Assembly (NCBI GenBank): GCA_039105265.1
Contig: JAPFFF010000002.1
Coordinates: forward strand, 186,001 to 250,000
Direction: 5' to 3'
From: Tritrichomonas musculus
Lineage: Eukaryota > Parabasalia > Tritrichomonadida > Tritrichomonadidae
Length of the DNA stretch: 64,000 nt
The notes beneath the pieces are model-generated. The model made no database searches. It was not told the origin of the DNA and saw nothing but the letters and a program-made list of their open reading frames with translations. Positions 46,947-59,400 of this stretch are shown one piece after another (the stretch's first letter is position 1; each line of letters starts with the position of its first letter). The translations under genes and the position numbers were made by a program.

Positions 46947-48752
46947 TTATATTTCGTTGAGTAAAAATTCTTCATCTGATGGACCAAGCCCTGTAGTGCA
47001 TTCTGATTCATCGAATAATTTCTCTGGCATTTCCCAATTGTAATTAAACAAAGTGTTCACTCCAATTTCAAGTTTCTTTTTCCTATTGAAAGCATATCTC
47101 ATTTGTGTGATATTCCAATCATTTTCGATAAATTCAAATCTCATAAAGGTTGTCCAATAAGCTTTATATGAATCAACATAAACCGGATTCCTGAATAAAA
47201 TTATTTCTCTTCCTCCTTCAATCGCAGAAATCGAAATCATTCCGGGCGGATTTGCAGCATTCAGATAAGACAAGCAACCGACAGAGAAAACGACAACTTT
47301 ATCGATTCCAATTTCATTCAAATCCAAATCAACATAAGTGTGCCACTCAACTGGAAATTCATTCTTTTCAAAAAGTGGATTAAAATTCAATAACGGTTTC
47401 TGGGATAATTTCTTTGTAATTTCTGGGAATGTTTGGCCGGTGTGTGAATCAAAGATTATGAAATACGGCCTCCAAAAATTCGTATGCTTATTTTGCCCTT
47501 CTGAAGTAGTCGTAGAGCCGCTAATATAAATGCGCATTTGTGATTTTTGTTGAAGATTGAATTCATTAAAAACTTTTTGAATAGAAACTTTTTCATCTTT
47601 TGGCAAAACTAATGTTCTCATTATATTTGCTTCTTTCAGGTATCCAATTTCACCGCATGCAAGTTGTATTATTGATGAATAAAATGGACTTTCACTAGAT
47701 ATTTGGTCGATCATTTCACTTTTTGATTGACTGATTTGAGTTGATATTTGTGAAAAAGGGTTTTCAATAGATATTTGGTCCACCATTTCACTTTTTGATT
47801 GACTAATTTGTGTTGACATTGGCGGAAATTGGTTAATCATAAATGTGCTACTCATGAATTTTTTCACATAAAATAAATAAATAGGCGCACAATATTTTTT
47901 GTGAGATTCAACTTTTATTTCAACCGTTTTAACGGTTCCAATTGAATTTTTTTTATCAATTATCGGTGAAATGAAATATTTTTTATCAAAAAAATCTGGG
48001 TCTCCCCTTTTTTCGATTATAAAATTCAATGTAACAATTCCAGAATAATTTGAGACACTTACGATGAAAAAATTGAATGTGTTATTGATTCTTTCTAAGA
48101 AAAAAGAACGAATTGGTGTGAAACCTGATGGACCTAGAATTGTAAGAGAAGACGAACTGTAACCAACAGATTCCCATGAATGGCGATTGTTTAAATTAAA
48201 GTAAAACCCATTTTTATTATTGCTATTTTTTATTACTCTTGTTTGTAATAATTCAATTTCAATATTGTTTTCGATTCCTTCAATGGGCGGTGTACACGTG
48301 GCAAATAGATGAATTATTGGATTTGAAATATCTTTAAATTGTATTGGACGATATATTTTGGGTAAATATAAAAAGGATAAGTATAATTTTGCATTTAGCG
48401 AGTTACATGATGTCAACGGAAATTCACATCGAATATTTCCATAAGGTTGCTTTAAAATTTCGTTTCCTGGTGATTGAATCAAAAATGTTGAAAAGTCAAT
48501 ATTTAAATCACCTAAAAAAATATTTTTTGAAAATAAACGTGAACTATAAAGTCTAAAGATTAAAATACTACATCGAAATAAATCAATATCGATAGATTCA
48601 TTCCATTTTGGGTTTTTAGTATTTTCATCATTTTTAAATGAGTCATAAATGTAGTTGCAAGATGATGTAGAAAAGCAAAATATCTTTGTTTTCCTTTCAT
48701 TTTTTGTTGGAACAGGAAGGTTTTCAGCATTTAAAATTTGGACTCGAATCAT
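46947..48752 (-). CDS. C2-domain protein with possible TerD-like C-terminus
   Basis: 601 residues. Residues 1-130 form a C2 domain: MIRVQILNAENLPVP, WNESIDIDLFRCSILIFRLY and FLGDLNIDFSTF; the usual calcium-binding Asp cluster is incomplete, so membrane binding without calcium is possible. A beta-rich middle follows. A duplicated segment of about 25 residues (STQISQSKSEM-V/I-DQIS) lies near 320-360. The last 230 residues (LDLNEIGIDKVVVFSVGCLS, GGREIILFRNPVY) resemble a TerD-like or second C2-like beta sandwich; this is tentative. A TCATTG initiator-like motif lies about 24 bases upstream of the ATG. Confidence 0.75.
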   Translation of the reverse strand: MIRVQILNAENLPVPTKNERKTKIFCFSTSSCNYIYDSFKNDENTKNPKWNESIDIDLFRCSILIFRLYSSRLFSKNIFLGDLNIDFSTFLIQSPGNEILKQPYGNIRCEFPLTSCNSLNAKLYLSFLYLPKIYRPIQFKDISNPIIHLFATCTPPIEGIENNIEIELLQTRVIKNSNNKNGFYFNLNNRHSWESVGYSSSSLTILGPSGFTPIRSFFLERINNTFNFFIVSVSNYSGIVTLNFIIEKRGDPDFFDKKYFISPIIDKKNSIGTVKTVEIKVESHKKYCAPIYLFYVKKFMSSTFMINQFPPMSTQISQSKSEMVDQISIENPFSQISTQISQSKSEMIDQISSESPFYSSIIQLACGEIGYLKEANIMRTLVLPKDEKVSIQKVFNEFNLQQKSQMRIYISGSTTTSEGQNKHTNFWRPYFIIFDSHTGQTFPEITKKLSQKPLLNFNPLFEKNEFPVEWHTYVDLDLNEIGIDKVVVFSVGCLSYLNAANPPGMISISAIEGGREIILFRNPVYVDSYKAYWTTFMRFEFIENDWNITQMRYAFNRKKKLEIGVNTLFNYNWEMPEKLFDESECTTGLGPSDEEFLLNEI

Positions 48753-49723
48753 TTAAATGTAAAATATAAATTCAATGAATTATAAAGATTTCTATGAAAA
48801 AATTGCATCTCCATTAATTTTTCAATACATTTTTTAATTTAAAAATAAATCATTTTATATTGCCAAAAAATATATATTTCAATATTTTTAAACTAATTAT
48901 ATAATATATATGCATTAGTAATTTTATAATTACCTTAAAAATGCTTTTTGAATAAGAAGGTCTATAATCCTAATCACAATCAAGAACAAAAATAGCATGA
49001 TATTGCTGATTTTCGTTTTCAAGAGTTTATTTTAAGCATTTCTTTTTAATAACATATAAGTTTTGTAATAAATTATTAAAATATGAAATTGAAAATGATG
49101 AAGAATCAAAACAAATTGATTTTACAAATGAAACACAAAAAATTATTCCTAAATAATTCAAAATTTCTATATTCAACTCAAAAAAAATAGGATATTTACA
49201 AAATAATATATTTTACATTTGAGAGAAATAAGAAAGTAATTATATACGTTTATTTGTGTGTGTAATTTTAGTGCTTCATCACAGAGAACTTTTTGTATGT
49301 ATATATGGTCTAAATAAACTTTTTGATAAATTATAATTAATAATTTTTAAACAAAATAGCATGACCCCCTATTCATGCTTTTTTTATTCCTTTAAATTAT
49401 TTTAAAAATATTTGTTTTCTTACTTAATACTAATTTTAACCATTAAATTCTAAATTATATCAATGTAGGAAGCCCATTAAGCCATTTGATTATCTAAATC
49501 AACCATTTTTAAGAATAAATATTAATCAAATAATAATCTCATTTTTGAAAATTTTCGATTATTTCGCGTTCAACATATTCTCTAAATGGCATAAATTAAG
49601 AAATCAATAAAAAATACAAGGAACTTTTAAACTTTTCTAAGTCAAATAAAGCTCGAAAAAATGGACGATTATTTTCTTCTGAAAAAGTTGCATGTGCAAT
49701 AAAGAATTCCTCTTTATTTGTAT
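48753..49723. other. AT-rich intergenic region, divergent promoters
   Basis: About 970 bases between two divergent genes. A TCATTG motif on the minus strand at 48773-48778 serves the C2 gene. No gene, RNA or repeat is seen in the rest. Confidence 0.55.
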
Positions 49724-52700
49724 ATGAATAAAAACCAAGAAATTTTCATTAAATCAAAGAATTCAGATTATCTGCATGAAATTGTGCAGAAGAAAGATTG
49801 GGAAACTTTGATTGAATTAGCTTCTTCCAGAGATGCTTTTTCTGATTTAATTCTTAACTTTTTTAGTAATGATGAATGTAAACCTGCTTTAAAGGGAATG
49901 ACAGAAAAACAACTTTTTACACTTATAGATGCTTCTCCTGCTAATGTATCAAATAATATCTTAGATAGAATAGAATCAATTTGCGATACAGACTCCAAGT
50001 TCACCGATATTGCTGTTAAATTAATGAAAGGAGTTTACACACACGGTGGTGACTTAAGCCAATCGTCAATTGTTAAATGTCTTCCAATTAATATAATACG
50101 AATTATTCTTGATAGTCGAATACCAGTTACTGAATTTCATTTTGGATCCAGCAGGCAAGAATTTTTTATGCATATAAATTCAACACTGATTCCCAATTCA
50201 ACAAAAAACTTCAATTATAAGAATTTGAAAGAAAGAGATTGCACAAATGGCGTTTTCACTTACATTCAAGAAGAGCTGAACAGTTTTCCTCTCTCACGAC
50301 GTGCAGTTTACAAGGAAGTCATCAATGCATTACGTGATAGTTTCACTTATATTGAAGAAAATGACAACCTGGACTACAAACAACCTTTCATTCGCGAAAT
50401 AATCATCAATCCATTCATCAATTTAATTGTTCGAGGGCTCCAGGACAAAGTTCTTGATTATAAGAACGACAAAGAAATAATTGAACTTCTTCGTGGAATC
50501 TTCAGCGACTTTTATCATTCAAAATATTATCGTTCATGCGCAGCAATTCCAATTTCGACTGACTTAGGAAACACGGCAATTTTGAATGATGCCAAAATTT
50601 TTGAGGATTGTAAAGTCATATCACCTAACTATTTTTATAAAGTATTCAAAAAGGCTGTTGAATTGAATGAGGACAATTTCATCGATTCTATCACGCGAGT
50701 TTTCTTCACAAATTGCAGAATAATGCATCATGTACGCGAGATGAATGATGGAGTTTACGATAAACTTTTCAATGCAGCGATAGAAATAACTGTTCGTGAG
50801 TTAATTGAAAGGAAAAGTTCAGAAAATTTCGAACGTTGTTGCAGTTATTTGAAATATAATCAAATAAGGACTTTTAATGACTTTTATATACCTAGATTTG
50901 ACGAGTGTCTTTTGTTTATTAAATCTGTCATTTCAATGATCTTTGAAAAGGAGCAAACATTGAATGTTGACGTTTTGGCATATCCTGAAATATGCTGCTA
51001 CTTATTGAATACATTGAATTTGAATACTGCCAATTTTCCAATCCCGAGAAATGCAAACACTGATGTGACTTTCTCTCTTCAAACAATCTCGTCAATCAAT
51101 CACACAGCTCTTGATCTTCTCGATGCAGAAATGCGAAACAAACTTGTCCTCGGTATCATTAGACATCCAACTGATAGCACAAAGTTTTCGCATATAATCT
51201 CATCGAATAATCCAACAACTCTTGTAAACTTCATTTGCAACTTTCACTCCGTTCAAGATATCAAGTTGACTCTTCCTGAAGCGAAGAGAAACACATTGGA
51301 CAAGTTTGGATTCCGCGAATTTCAATCTGCTGGAAATCCAAAGAAAGCATGCAAGATGAATCTTGTTGAAATCTTTCTTCAAACGTTGAAATTCTGGGAA
51401 AACAACGATAAGTCACTTTTTAAGGACGGTTATACATCATATTTTCAATTTGTCAGAAAAATTCTGATGGAAAGCATTCTTACAAATGACAAAGATTTGA
51501 AAAAAGAAGCCATTGATGTTTATTATCGGTTTTCTGAACTTGTTTCTTTAATACCAACTGCAAAGTTCATTAACACACGAATTCAAATCGCTTCATACAC
51601 ATTTTTGACACCAATTGCAGTCATCGTTGGAAGCGAGTTAGATAATTCATTCGTTGAACAATATGTTAAGAAATTTATACAACCATTCAATGCACAGTCA
51701 TACCAATATATTCTCTCCCAAGTTGTCTCACAGTCACACTTGAACTTGAATTACTTTGATGATGAAAAAGATCAGCTTGATAACCAAACTGATAAAATTT
51801 TCAAGGAAATAAAAATCGATGAGCAAATGGCAACAGCGACGAAATTGCTGCTGGATTGTATCAAACAGAATCCTGTCAAAAATTTCAGTATCAATTACAA
51901 TCACGGAATTCAGGAAAAGTTTTTCATAAGTAAGACAAGAATTTTGAATGCTATTAAGAAAAAGTTTGATGTTTGTAATCCAAAAATTCTTGACGTTTGT
52001 TGCCCTTTGAAAACTGAATATCCTTTAAATATAACTTATAATGGTCCAAATCTTTCACCTATTTCTATTCATGAACCAGAATATAAAGTATCTCATCTTG
52101 TCTTCCTTGAACTTTGCCGCTTCATTGCAAATGAAATCAAAGAATATTCACCGAAAATGTTCAAATCGAATCTTACAAAATCTTTGATAAAAATTCAAAA
52201 TTTGATTAAAGATATATCGAAAGGAACATATGATGATTTTAAATACGCATTCTACCTTGATCAGCCTACATTTGATACATTGAAAAAAGAGTATTATAAC
52301 CAATCTAATATTCATATAAATGTTCTTTATTCGAAGCCTTTTTTTGACTTTTTGAATGATATCAATGAAGATAAAAAATCAATCTACAATGACGAGTCTT
52401 ATGAAATAATTAAAAATGCTTTCATAGCCCAATTTTTGAATGAAGAAGATTATCTTCAACAGAAAAACAAATCACCTCCTAAGTTCAATGGTTTTGACAT
52501 TTCTATTCAATTCAAGTTACATCAGAATTCATTCAATATTTTCAATACAATTGATTATAATCAAAGAGTCAAAGATTTTAAATACCAAATTTATCGAAAC
52601 ACAAACAACATGAATCAAAATTTAATAGCAATTGTTGAAAGGATGTATAACAACACAAAATTACTCGGTGAGCAATTATTCGACGATGTTTTTGAACTAG

Positions 52701-55171
52701 ACTTGTCAACACATAAAAGTCATGAATTGAGCAGTTCACAAAAGTCTCCATTTTATAAGAAAAACGTTCACAAATGCTTCATAAAAGTTATGGATGCATT
52801 GAACAAATGCAAAGCAGAATTGTTTATGAATGATTTTGATAGTCTAGAAAGAATTCAAAACTTTACTGAAATTAGAAATTATGGATCAACTTCATCTTCT
52901 TACACAATGCTGACTCATTTATTGGACTTGCTGATCAATGATTTTGTGTCGCCAAACATGACTTTAAATAAAACTTTCAAAAACGAAATTGTAAGTTATA
53001 ATGATATCTATAATTTTATGGTAATTGTTGCTAAAATGGCATCACCGAATATTGGATCTTTAGAAAATCTTAAAAAGCTTTGTGGATTGAGTGAAAAAAC
53101 AATTTCACAAAAAGTTCCAAATCAAACCCCAGAACTTTTTGATTCAATTTTTAGAAATGGAAATATTGATCAAATTCTTCTCTGTATGAATTCATCATTG
53201 TTTTGTAATGATGCGAATAATTTCTATTTCTATTTACTTAAAGAAGCAGGACTTCTTCATTCAAAAGAAATAATAAACGAACTTATCAATGAGGTTTTAA
53301 ATAATGAAAGAGAAGTTCTTGATGACTTTCTTGTTTCGTTAGCAAGTTGTTCCATTCATCCTCGATTTGTTGGATTTCCAGCACCACAAAGCAGTCTTGA
53401 TTTCCTCAAGAAAATAGTAAATAAAAGCATCTATGCAAAACGTGCTGCATGCGCAAATGCTGTCTATTATGCAATAATGTGCCACACAGCTGCTGAACAA
53501 ATTCCATTGAAAGATATAATAGAGATCATTGATTCAGCACATAAAAAATCTCCAGAAGAAATCACAGCATTCTTCTGTATTATGATTAATCAAGAAGCTT
53601 CTTTGAAAAAAATGAATTCATTACCTGCACTTAATGATTTAATGACGGATTTTGCCCTCCCACATTGTTATATCATCAACCAGTCTCTTTGCTTGAACAT
53701 CCCGAAGGAAATTGGTGACTTATACTATCACTGCATTGAAAAAATCATTCTATCTGGATTGAAATCAAATAAATCTCATATTTATGAACTAACAGTCACG
53801 GTTTTGAATGAAATTAACGTTGGTCCCGAAATTCACCAAATAATTTCACCATTTATTGAAAAAGGTTTGAATGATATTCAGCCAAACGACGACAATGAAG
53901 CATTCTTAACATATGCAACATCATTCACAATGAAGAATCCAGAATTCAAAGGATGCTTTGATTCATATTGTGAAGCACTTTCAAAGATAAAGAAGCATTC
54001 ATTTAATACTTTGAAAGCAAACACAAACTTAAAGAATGATCTACCATATCCTGAGCCATTTACGAAACTCGAAAAATGTTTTTCAACAATCATTGATACA
54101 ATTGAAAAGCCATTCATTGAATTCAAAGCAGAAGAAGAACAAGAAATGATTTCTGCTTCTCAATTTTGTGCTAACTTGCTTCCTGTTCTCAAGAAGAATA
54201 GACCTGCTGTTGCACGCAATGTCTATCTGCAGTTGGAAGCATATGCATCAATATTTGGTGATCCGTTGATTAAAGAATTGGTTCTTTTATACAAACAAGA
54301 CAAGAAAAAAGAATCACTATCAAAGTTCATCGTTATCATCACGCATCACGAGGAATTGATCTTAAAAGTTCCTCAAAGTATCAGAAACATTTATAGTCAT
54401 CTTAAATCAGCATTCACGACAAATCACACAATTGAACTTTCTGAAAACTTGGCTGATTCACAAGGAAAAATACCTCTCTCAATGGAATGCGCTTATGAAC
54501 TAGCAAAACTTATATCTCCTGATGTTCTTTCTCACATGCCTGACTCGAAATCAATCGAAAATGAAGACAAAGTTATTGAAGTGCTTTCAAATCTTGGAAT
54601 ATTCTGCAAAAAGAACAATGAAGTAATTGATGAATCATTTGAAAGTCCAAAAATGGAGGCTCTGCCCTCTTTCAATAATGGTGAAGAACAAGTTCAACAG
54701 CATATTTTATCAGCTCCAATTCCTGCAACTGGTGAAGGTGCTTATGATGGAAGAACTGTTCGACGTTTGACGAAGCATTACGCTGTTTCAAAAGAAGATA
54801 TTAAAAGACAAGCAAGTGGAGATATAAATTGGGCAACAATGAACATTGGACTCAGCAATTTGGCAGAGGCAGACAACAATGAATCTGATTTTGATGAATC
54901 ATTCCAAATGGAATGCAATATAGCAGTTGGTGAAGATTCTGCTGCTGATTATGATTCAGTACAAGATGAAACAGTTGAAGAGTGCATCTGTTTGGAAGCT
55001 TCAATTCCAGTGAATTGTGAAGAAAATGAGGAAGGAAATGTAGAAGATGAGAGTTTGCATGATAAAGAAATTGAAAATGAGGAATCTACAGATGAACTTC
55101 CTCAAGAAAGCGAAGGAGATGATGATCTAAATCAAGATCAATTTAATGATGCTTTTGATCTATTTTTCTAA
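49724..55171 (+). CDS. 1815-residue helical (solenoid-like) protein, function unknown
   Basis: I take the ATG at 49724 (MNKNQEIF); the codon six bases earlier is TTG. The protein is almost entirely alpha-helical with many short Leu/Ile helices (ILDRIESICDTDSKFTDIAV, EQIPLKDIIEIIDSAHKKSP), the look of a HEAT/ARM-type solenoid, and has no signal peptide or membrane segment. A conserved-looking Arg-rich stretch, GRTVRRLTKHYAVSKEDIKR, occurs near residue 1680, followed by an extremely acidic tail (about the last 130 residues). Candidates include large scaffold proteins, but I do not recognise the family. Confidence 0.85.
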   Translation: MNKNQEIFIKSKNSDYLHEIVQKKDWETLIELASSRDAFSDLILNFFSNDECKPALKGMTEKQLFTLIDASPANVSNNILDRIESICDTDSKFTDIAVKLMKGVYTHGGDLSQSSIVKCLPINIIRIILDSRIPVTEFHFGSSRQEFFMHINSTLIPNSTKNFNYKNLKERDCTNGVFTYIQEELNSFPLSRRAVYKEVINALRDSFTYIEENDNLDYKQPFIREIIINPFINLIVRGLQDKVLDYKNDKEIIELLRGIFSDFYHSKYYRSCAAIPISTDLGNTAILNDAKIFEDCKVISPNYFYKVFKKAVELNEDNFIDSITRVFFTNCRIMHHVREMNDGVYDKLFNAAIEITVRELIERKSSENFERCCSYLKYNQIRTFNDFYIPRFDECLLFIKSVISMIFEKEQTLNVDVLAYPEICCYLLNTLNLNTANFPIPRNANTDVTFSLQTISSINHTALDLLDAEMRNKLVLGIIRHPTDSTKFSHIISSNNPTTLVNFICNFHSVQDIKLTLPEAKRNTLDKFGFREFQSAGNPKKACKMNLVEIFLQTLKFWENNDKSLFKDGYTSYFQFVRKILMESILTNDKDLKKEAIDVYYRFSELVSLIPTAKFINTRIQIASYTFLTPIAVIVGSELDNSFVEQYVKKFIQPFNAQSYQYILSQVVSQSHLNLNYFDDEKDQLDNQTDKIFKEIKIDEQMATATKLLLDCIKQNPVKNFSINYNHGIQEKFFISKTRILNAIKKKFDVCNPKILDVCCPLKTEYPLNITYNGPNLSPISIHEPEYKVSHLVFLELCRFIANEIKEYSPKMFKSNLTKSLIKIQNLIKDISKGTYDDFKYAFYLDQPTFDTLKKEYYNQSNIHINVLYSKPFFDFLNDINEDKKSIYNDESYEIIKNAFIAQFLNEEDYLQQKNKSPPKFNGFDISIQFKLHQNSFNIFNTIDYNQRVKDFKYQIYRNTNNMNQNLIAIVERMYNNTKLLGEQLFDDVFELDLSTHKSHELSSSQKSPFYKKNVHKCFIKVMDALNKCKAELFMNDFDSLERIQNFTEIRNYGSTSSSYTMLTHLLDLLINDFVSPNMTLNKTFKNEIVSYNDIYNFMVIVAKMASPNIGSLENLKKLCGLSEKTISQKVPNQTPELFDSIFRNGNIDQILLCMNSSLFCNDANNFYFYLLKEAGLLHSKEIINELINEVLNNEREVLDDFLVSLASCSIHPRFVGFPAPQSSLDFLKKIVNKSIYAKRAACANAVYYAIMCHTAAEQIPLKDIIEIIDSAHKKSPEEITAFFCIMINQEASLKKMNSLPALNDLMTDFALPHCYIINQSLCLNIPKEIGDLYYHCIEKIILSGLKSNKSHIYELTVTVLNEINVGPEIHQIISPFIEKGLNDIQPNDDNEAFLTYATSFTMKNPEFKGCFDSYCEALSKIKKHSFNTLKANTNLKNDLPYPEPFTKLEKCFSTIIDTIEKPFIEFKAEEEQEMISASQFCANLLPVLKKNRPAVARNVYLQLEAYASIFGDPLIKELVLLYKQDKKKESLSKFIVIITHHEELILKVPQSIRNIYSHLKSAFTTNHTIELSENLADSQGKIPLSMECAYELAKLISPDVLSHMPDSKSIENEDKVIEVLSNLGIFCKKNNEVIDESFESPKMEALPSFNNGEEQVQQHILSAPIPATGEGAYDGRTVRRLTKHYAVSKEDIKRQASGDINWATMNIGLSNLAEADNNESDFDESFQMECNIAVGEDSAADYDSVQDETVEECICLEASIPVNCEENEEGNVEDESLHDKEIENEESTDELPQESEGDDDLNQDQFNDAFDLFF

Positions 55172-56409
55172 GAATTTATGATTTATTAATCTAGGTTTTA
55201 CCTAAAAAATATTTTTTGTTCGATTTTAAAACAATTTTATTAGAATTTTTTTTTAATATCATATAATGAATATTCATATAAGAATGTTGTTCGTATAATT
55301 AAATTAATAATGAAATGCATAATATTGTTATTTTAAAATTTATTCATATTTTTAATACTGAGTTCAAAATGATCAAAACTGTCTTAAAATAATCGATTTC
55401 TGTCAGATTTTCATTTAAAATCAACATTTTCCTTAAATTCAACAGGACTATATAATATCAAATCTTTTTCATACAGGCATTTAGTCAGAAATATGATAAA
55501 TGAATCACCATTTAAAACACAATTTTATCTACAAAAGTATCAAACACTTGATAAGTAGGAAAATCCACTTTTTACATTTTTTTTTAAATATTTGCTAATA
55601 CAAAAAAGGGATCATGATCTTGTCCTGATATATATATAATTTTTGTGAATTAAACTATTTTTTCTTTGAAAAAAACTTTTTACTTAATGCATAAATTAGA
55701 TTCATATTAGCAGTGTTAATTTCTCTTCACAATTGCATTTTAAATATTGATAAAAATTAAATTAAAATGCATCACACAAATAATTATGATATCAAATTTT
55801 TATTCAGTTACAGCACTTATTTTTAGTATCAAATCACATATCTATAGTTGGTGGAAAAAACTGCGTTTTGAGGACAAAACTATGTTTTCTCGAAGAATAT
55901 TCAATATTTTTTAATAAAAAATATTATCAGCAGACAAGAGCAAAGCGAACACTCTATTATTTTGATTTTAGAAACGTCTATGACAATTTTTTTTATTTTT
56001 CACATAATAAGTTTGGCTTGATTTATCTCATTATTAAAAATGACAATTAAAAAAGCTCGAAATACATTAAAGAAGCTGCATTTGGCGAAATATATCCATT
56101 TGGACAAAACAATTTTGGATTCTTGAGGGAAATTTAATTTAAATTAAATCGAGAATACTGAATATATGTTCCTGAAAATCATCAAAGCATAATTTGGCAA
56201 AGAAATAGAAAAAAATTTTCTGTTTTTTTCTCACGTCTTAGAGTTTTCATTTTAAGTTTTTCATTTACAGTTTAAAAAATAACACTTTTGTGCTATAGAG
56301 TGATAAGTATTATCTTTTGAATGTTTATTTGCTTGTTATTTGCATTAAAAAGTAGGCATAATAATAATAAGAAAAAAGAACTTTTATTAAGAATTAATGA
56401 TTTTAGTTA
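55172..56409. other. AT-rich intergenic region, convergent 3' ends
   Basis: About 1.24 kb between two convergent genes. A short frame (55868-56050) has no supporting signal. A small dyad AATATTTTTT-AAT-AAAAAATATT lies near 55903-55925. Nothing else seen. Confidence 0.55.
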
Positions 56410-59400
56410 TCATATAAAAAAATATCTTAGCCTTGCTATTGCTTCTATTATATGAGTAATAGCCTCATCTGTATCAGCAGCAAACCTTCCTACTATATTT
56501 ATCCCCTGACTAATTCCATCCAATAATTCAGCGAAATTTCTACGCTCTGTCCTAACTTGTACCCATTCACCTTCAATTGTTAATCCTTCAGGGAAAATTA
56601 TGGTGGTTTTTGTTTCAACAGACACCGATATAATTGGAATTGGTACACGTCTTGATTCAACAACATTTTCAGCCAAATATTCTCTTGCTGTGTTAAATGT
56701 TCGGTTAACCGTATCTATCAAATTTTGCCTATATTTTTCCACAATAACATTAATATTGTCTTGCTGATAAAAAACATGTCTTTTATTATTTAATCTCTGG
56801 ATAGCATTCCTTTTTATTTCATCTATACGGCTAAAATGATTACAAGAATTAGTTATTACCAACTGCAAATGTTCATTCATGTTTTGGATAATATTTCCTT
56901 GAATTTGGTCTACAATATTTATTGTATTGGCATAATTTTCTCGGTAAAAATCAATATGATATAATTTTTCTCTCAATCTCAAAATTTCTGTTGATTGACA
57001 GTTATTATAATGTTGATTGAGTAAATCATTAATCATGGAAACAATTAATTCTTTAACTTCGATTTCTTGCTGCAATTGTAATATTTCTTCTTCTCTTTTT
57101 CTTTGAATAATTGGTAAAATATGTTGCCCTATTACATCTTTTTTATTTTCAGAAACTTGTATAATAACTTCATCTGTAACTAAGAACAAATTTTCTTTAT
57201 TTTTGTATTGGATTAAATAGTCTTTGAGTTGGATATAAAAGTTATTTATGCATTCATCAATTTTGTTTTGATCATAATTGAAGTTATTATTATCTGACAA
57301 AACTTTCTGAATTTGAAACAATATATCCACCAATTTTTCAGCTGCAAATTGTTCAATTTGATTATTGCTTTCTTCAATTTTTTGTCTTCGTATTCTTTGA
57401 TATTGATCATCTTTTTCTTGAATATATAAATTCAATTCCCCGTTGAATTTTATAAAAAGTTCAAGAACTTGGGGATGATCTTTAACAACCTCCAATTCTT
57501 TATTCAATTCAATTGTTCCTTCATTTAGAAGTCTTTGGCGGAAGTCATTATAATCATATTCAATATCAAATTGTTGGCATAAAAAATCGAATTCTTGATC
57601 AATATGAGGCAATATTTTTTTCTTTGATTTCTTATAAGCTTGATTAGCAATGGTTCTGAATGAATGTTCATGCTGTTCTTTAATCAATTTTTTAATATTA
57701 TTATCAAATAGAGGTTCGTTATAATGTTCCACTATATAATTAAATAAATTGATTGATTCCTGAGAGCATCTAAAGAAACTTCCTTCTGTTGCATTTTCAA
57801 TTAATCGTATGACTTTTTCAGAAAACAATTGGAAAGAGTCATAGAATGATCCATCTTCAAAATGATGAGGCTCAGCCTCCAAAATCATAGAAAATTCATA
57901 ATTAATTCCATAATCCCTTAAAGAAACAGCTCCATTCCATGCTATGCTAAACAAGTTTTCTTCATCATTTACTGATGCTTTCAAGTTTTCAAAAGTGTAT
58001 GGGTCTTGTGATTTTTGTGATGGATGAATACTATTATGTTTATTAAACAGAAGAAGTAAACTTAAAGCTCCATTGGAATCTTGGGAATTTGGAAAAGTTG
58101 TTAAACTTGAAACTTTCATTCTTTCAATAAGTTCCTTTATCTCTTCTTTTGAAATATTGGTATCTGTGAGAAAAATAAAAATTGAGGAAAGACATAGAAA
58201 TGGTGTGCACATTTGAATGAATGCTTGATTATTTTGGTCAATTGCATTTCCATGCATTACACCTCCATATCCTTCCATATCAAAGAAATAGACCACTGGA
58301 GATAAAAATTCATTTCCTTCAAAGTATATATTTTCTCTTTTTTCAATTTGAAACCTCTGGTAGAAATAATCTAATTCATAAGGACCATCAATAAAAACAC
58401 CTTTTGTTTCTTCTTGCAGCCTGTTTCCAATCTTATAACTTAAGTTTCCAGTTAATCCGCTAATGATGGTTGATTTACCTTGTTGGTATCTGCCAATACA
58501 TGAAACAAAAATTATAGGTCTTGATCCTGCTTTTAGGACAGCTTGATTAAAGGCCTCAAAATTATAATCAACTTTTAATTTTTGGCCAACTTTATTAATA
58601 AGTGCTACTTGAATTAATTGACGTGATGGGAATACTGGATAAAAATGTTGGTTTAACTTCAAAATAATCTTTTTTTGTGTTTTATCCATAGACTCCAAAT
58701 CTGACTCATTAAGTATTCCATTTTCAAAGTCTGGTAAATTCTGTTGGTCATTTTTTACATTTTCACCTGATCTTAAAAATTCAAGTGAACTAAAGAAATT
58801 ATATAATGATGCACATTGGAGAATAATTGATGATTCGTCCATGTATTGAAAGTCTTTTAATTGAATATATACTGGTACATTTTTTTCATTAAATTTTTCT
58901 AAAACTTGATTAATGTCAAAAGATCTCATATCTATGGTATTTGGGTAATAATTATTTAGTATTTCAGAAAGAAGTTTTCCATCTTTCCAATCATCAGTAA
59001 AATTGTTGATAGGTGTAATAGTAAAAGAAGAGCACCAGTGTAAAAGAGCTTTCTCTCCATTGGATCCAAATAAAGTAATCCACTTTATTGTATGATTATA
59101 AATAATGGTCCATAAAATTTGAAGTAAATTTGTTGTGTCTTTGTTTTTGACAATGTTCGATAAATTATTATTATAATTAGGAATTTCTATTTGTCGCTTT
59201 GTTTTTAAAAATTCTAGAATTATCTGGTAATTTTCTATTTTCTCTTTGGTGTTTTTGGGATTATAATGAATATCAAGGTCTGTTTTACCCCATAATATGT
59301 CAATAAGTTTTATTAATTTCACTCCACTAGTTAAATCTTGAATAGTATTTATTTCTTCTTCATTATCTGATCTTAATTTATCATTAATCCATTTTGTGAA

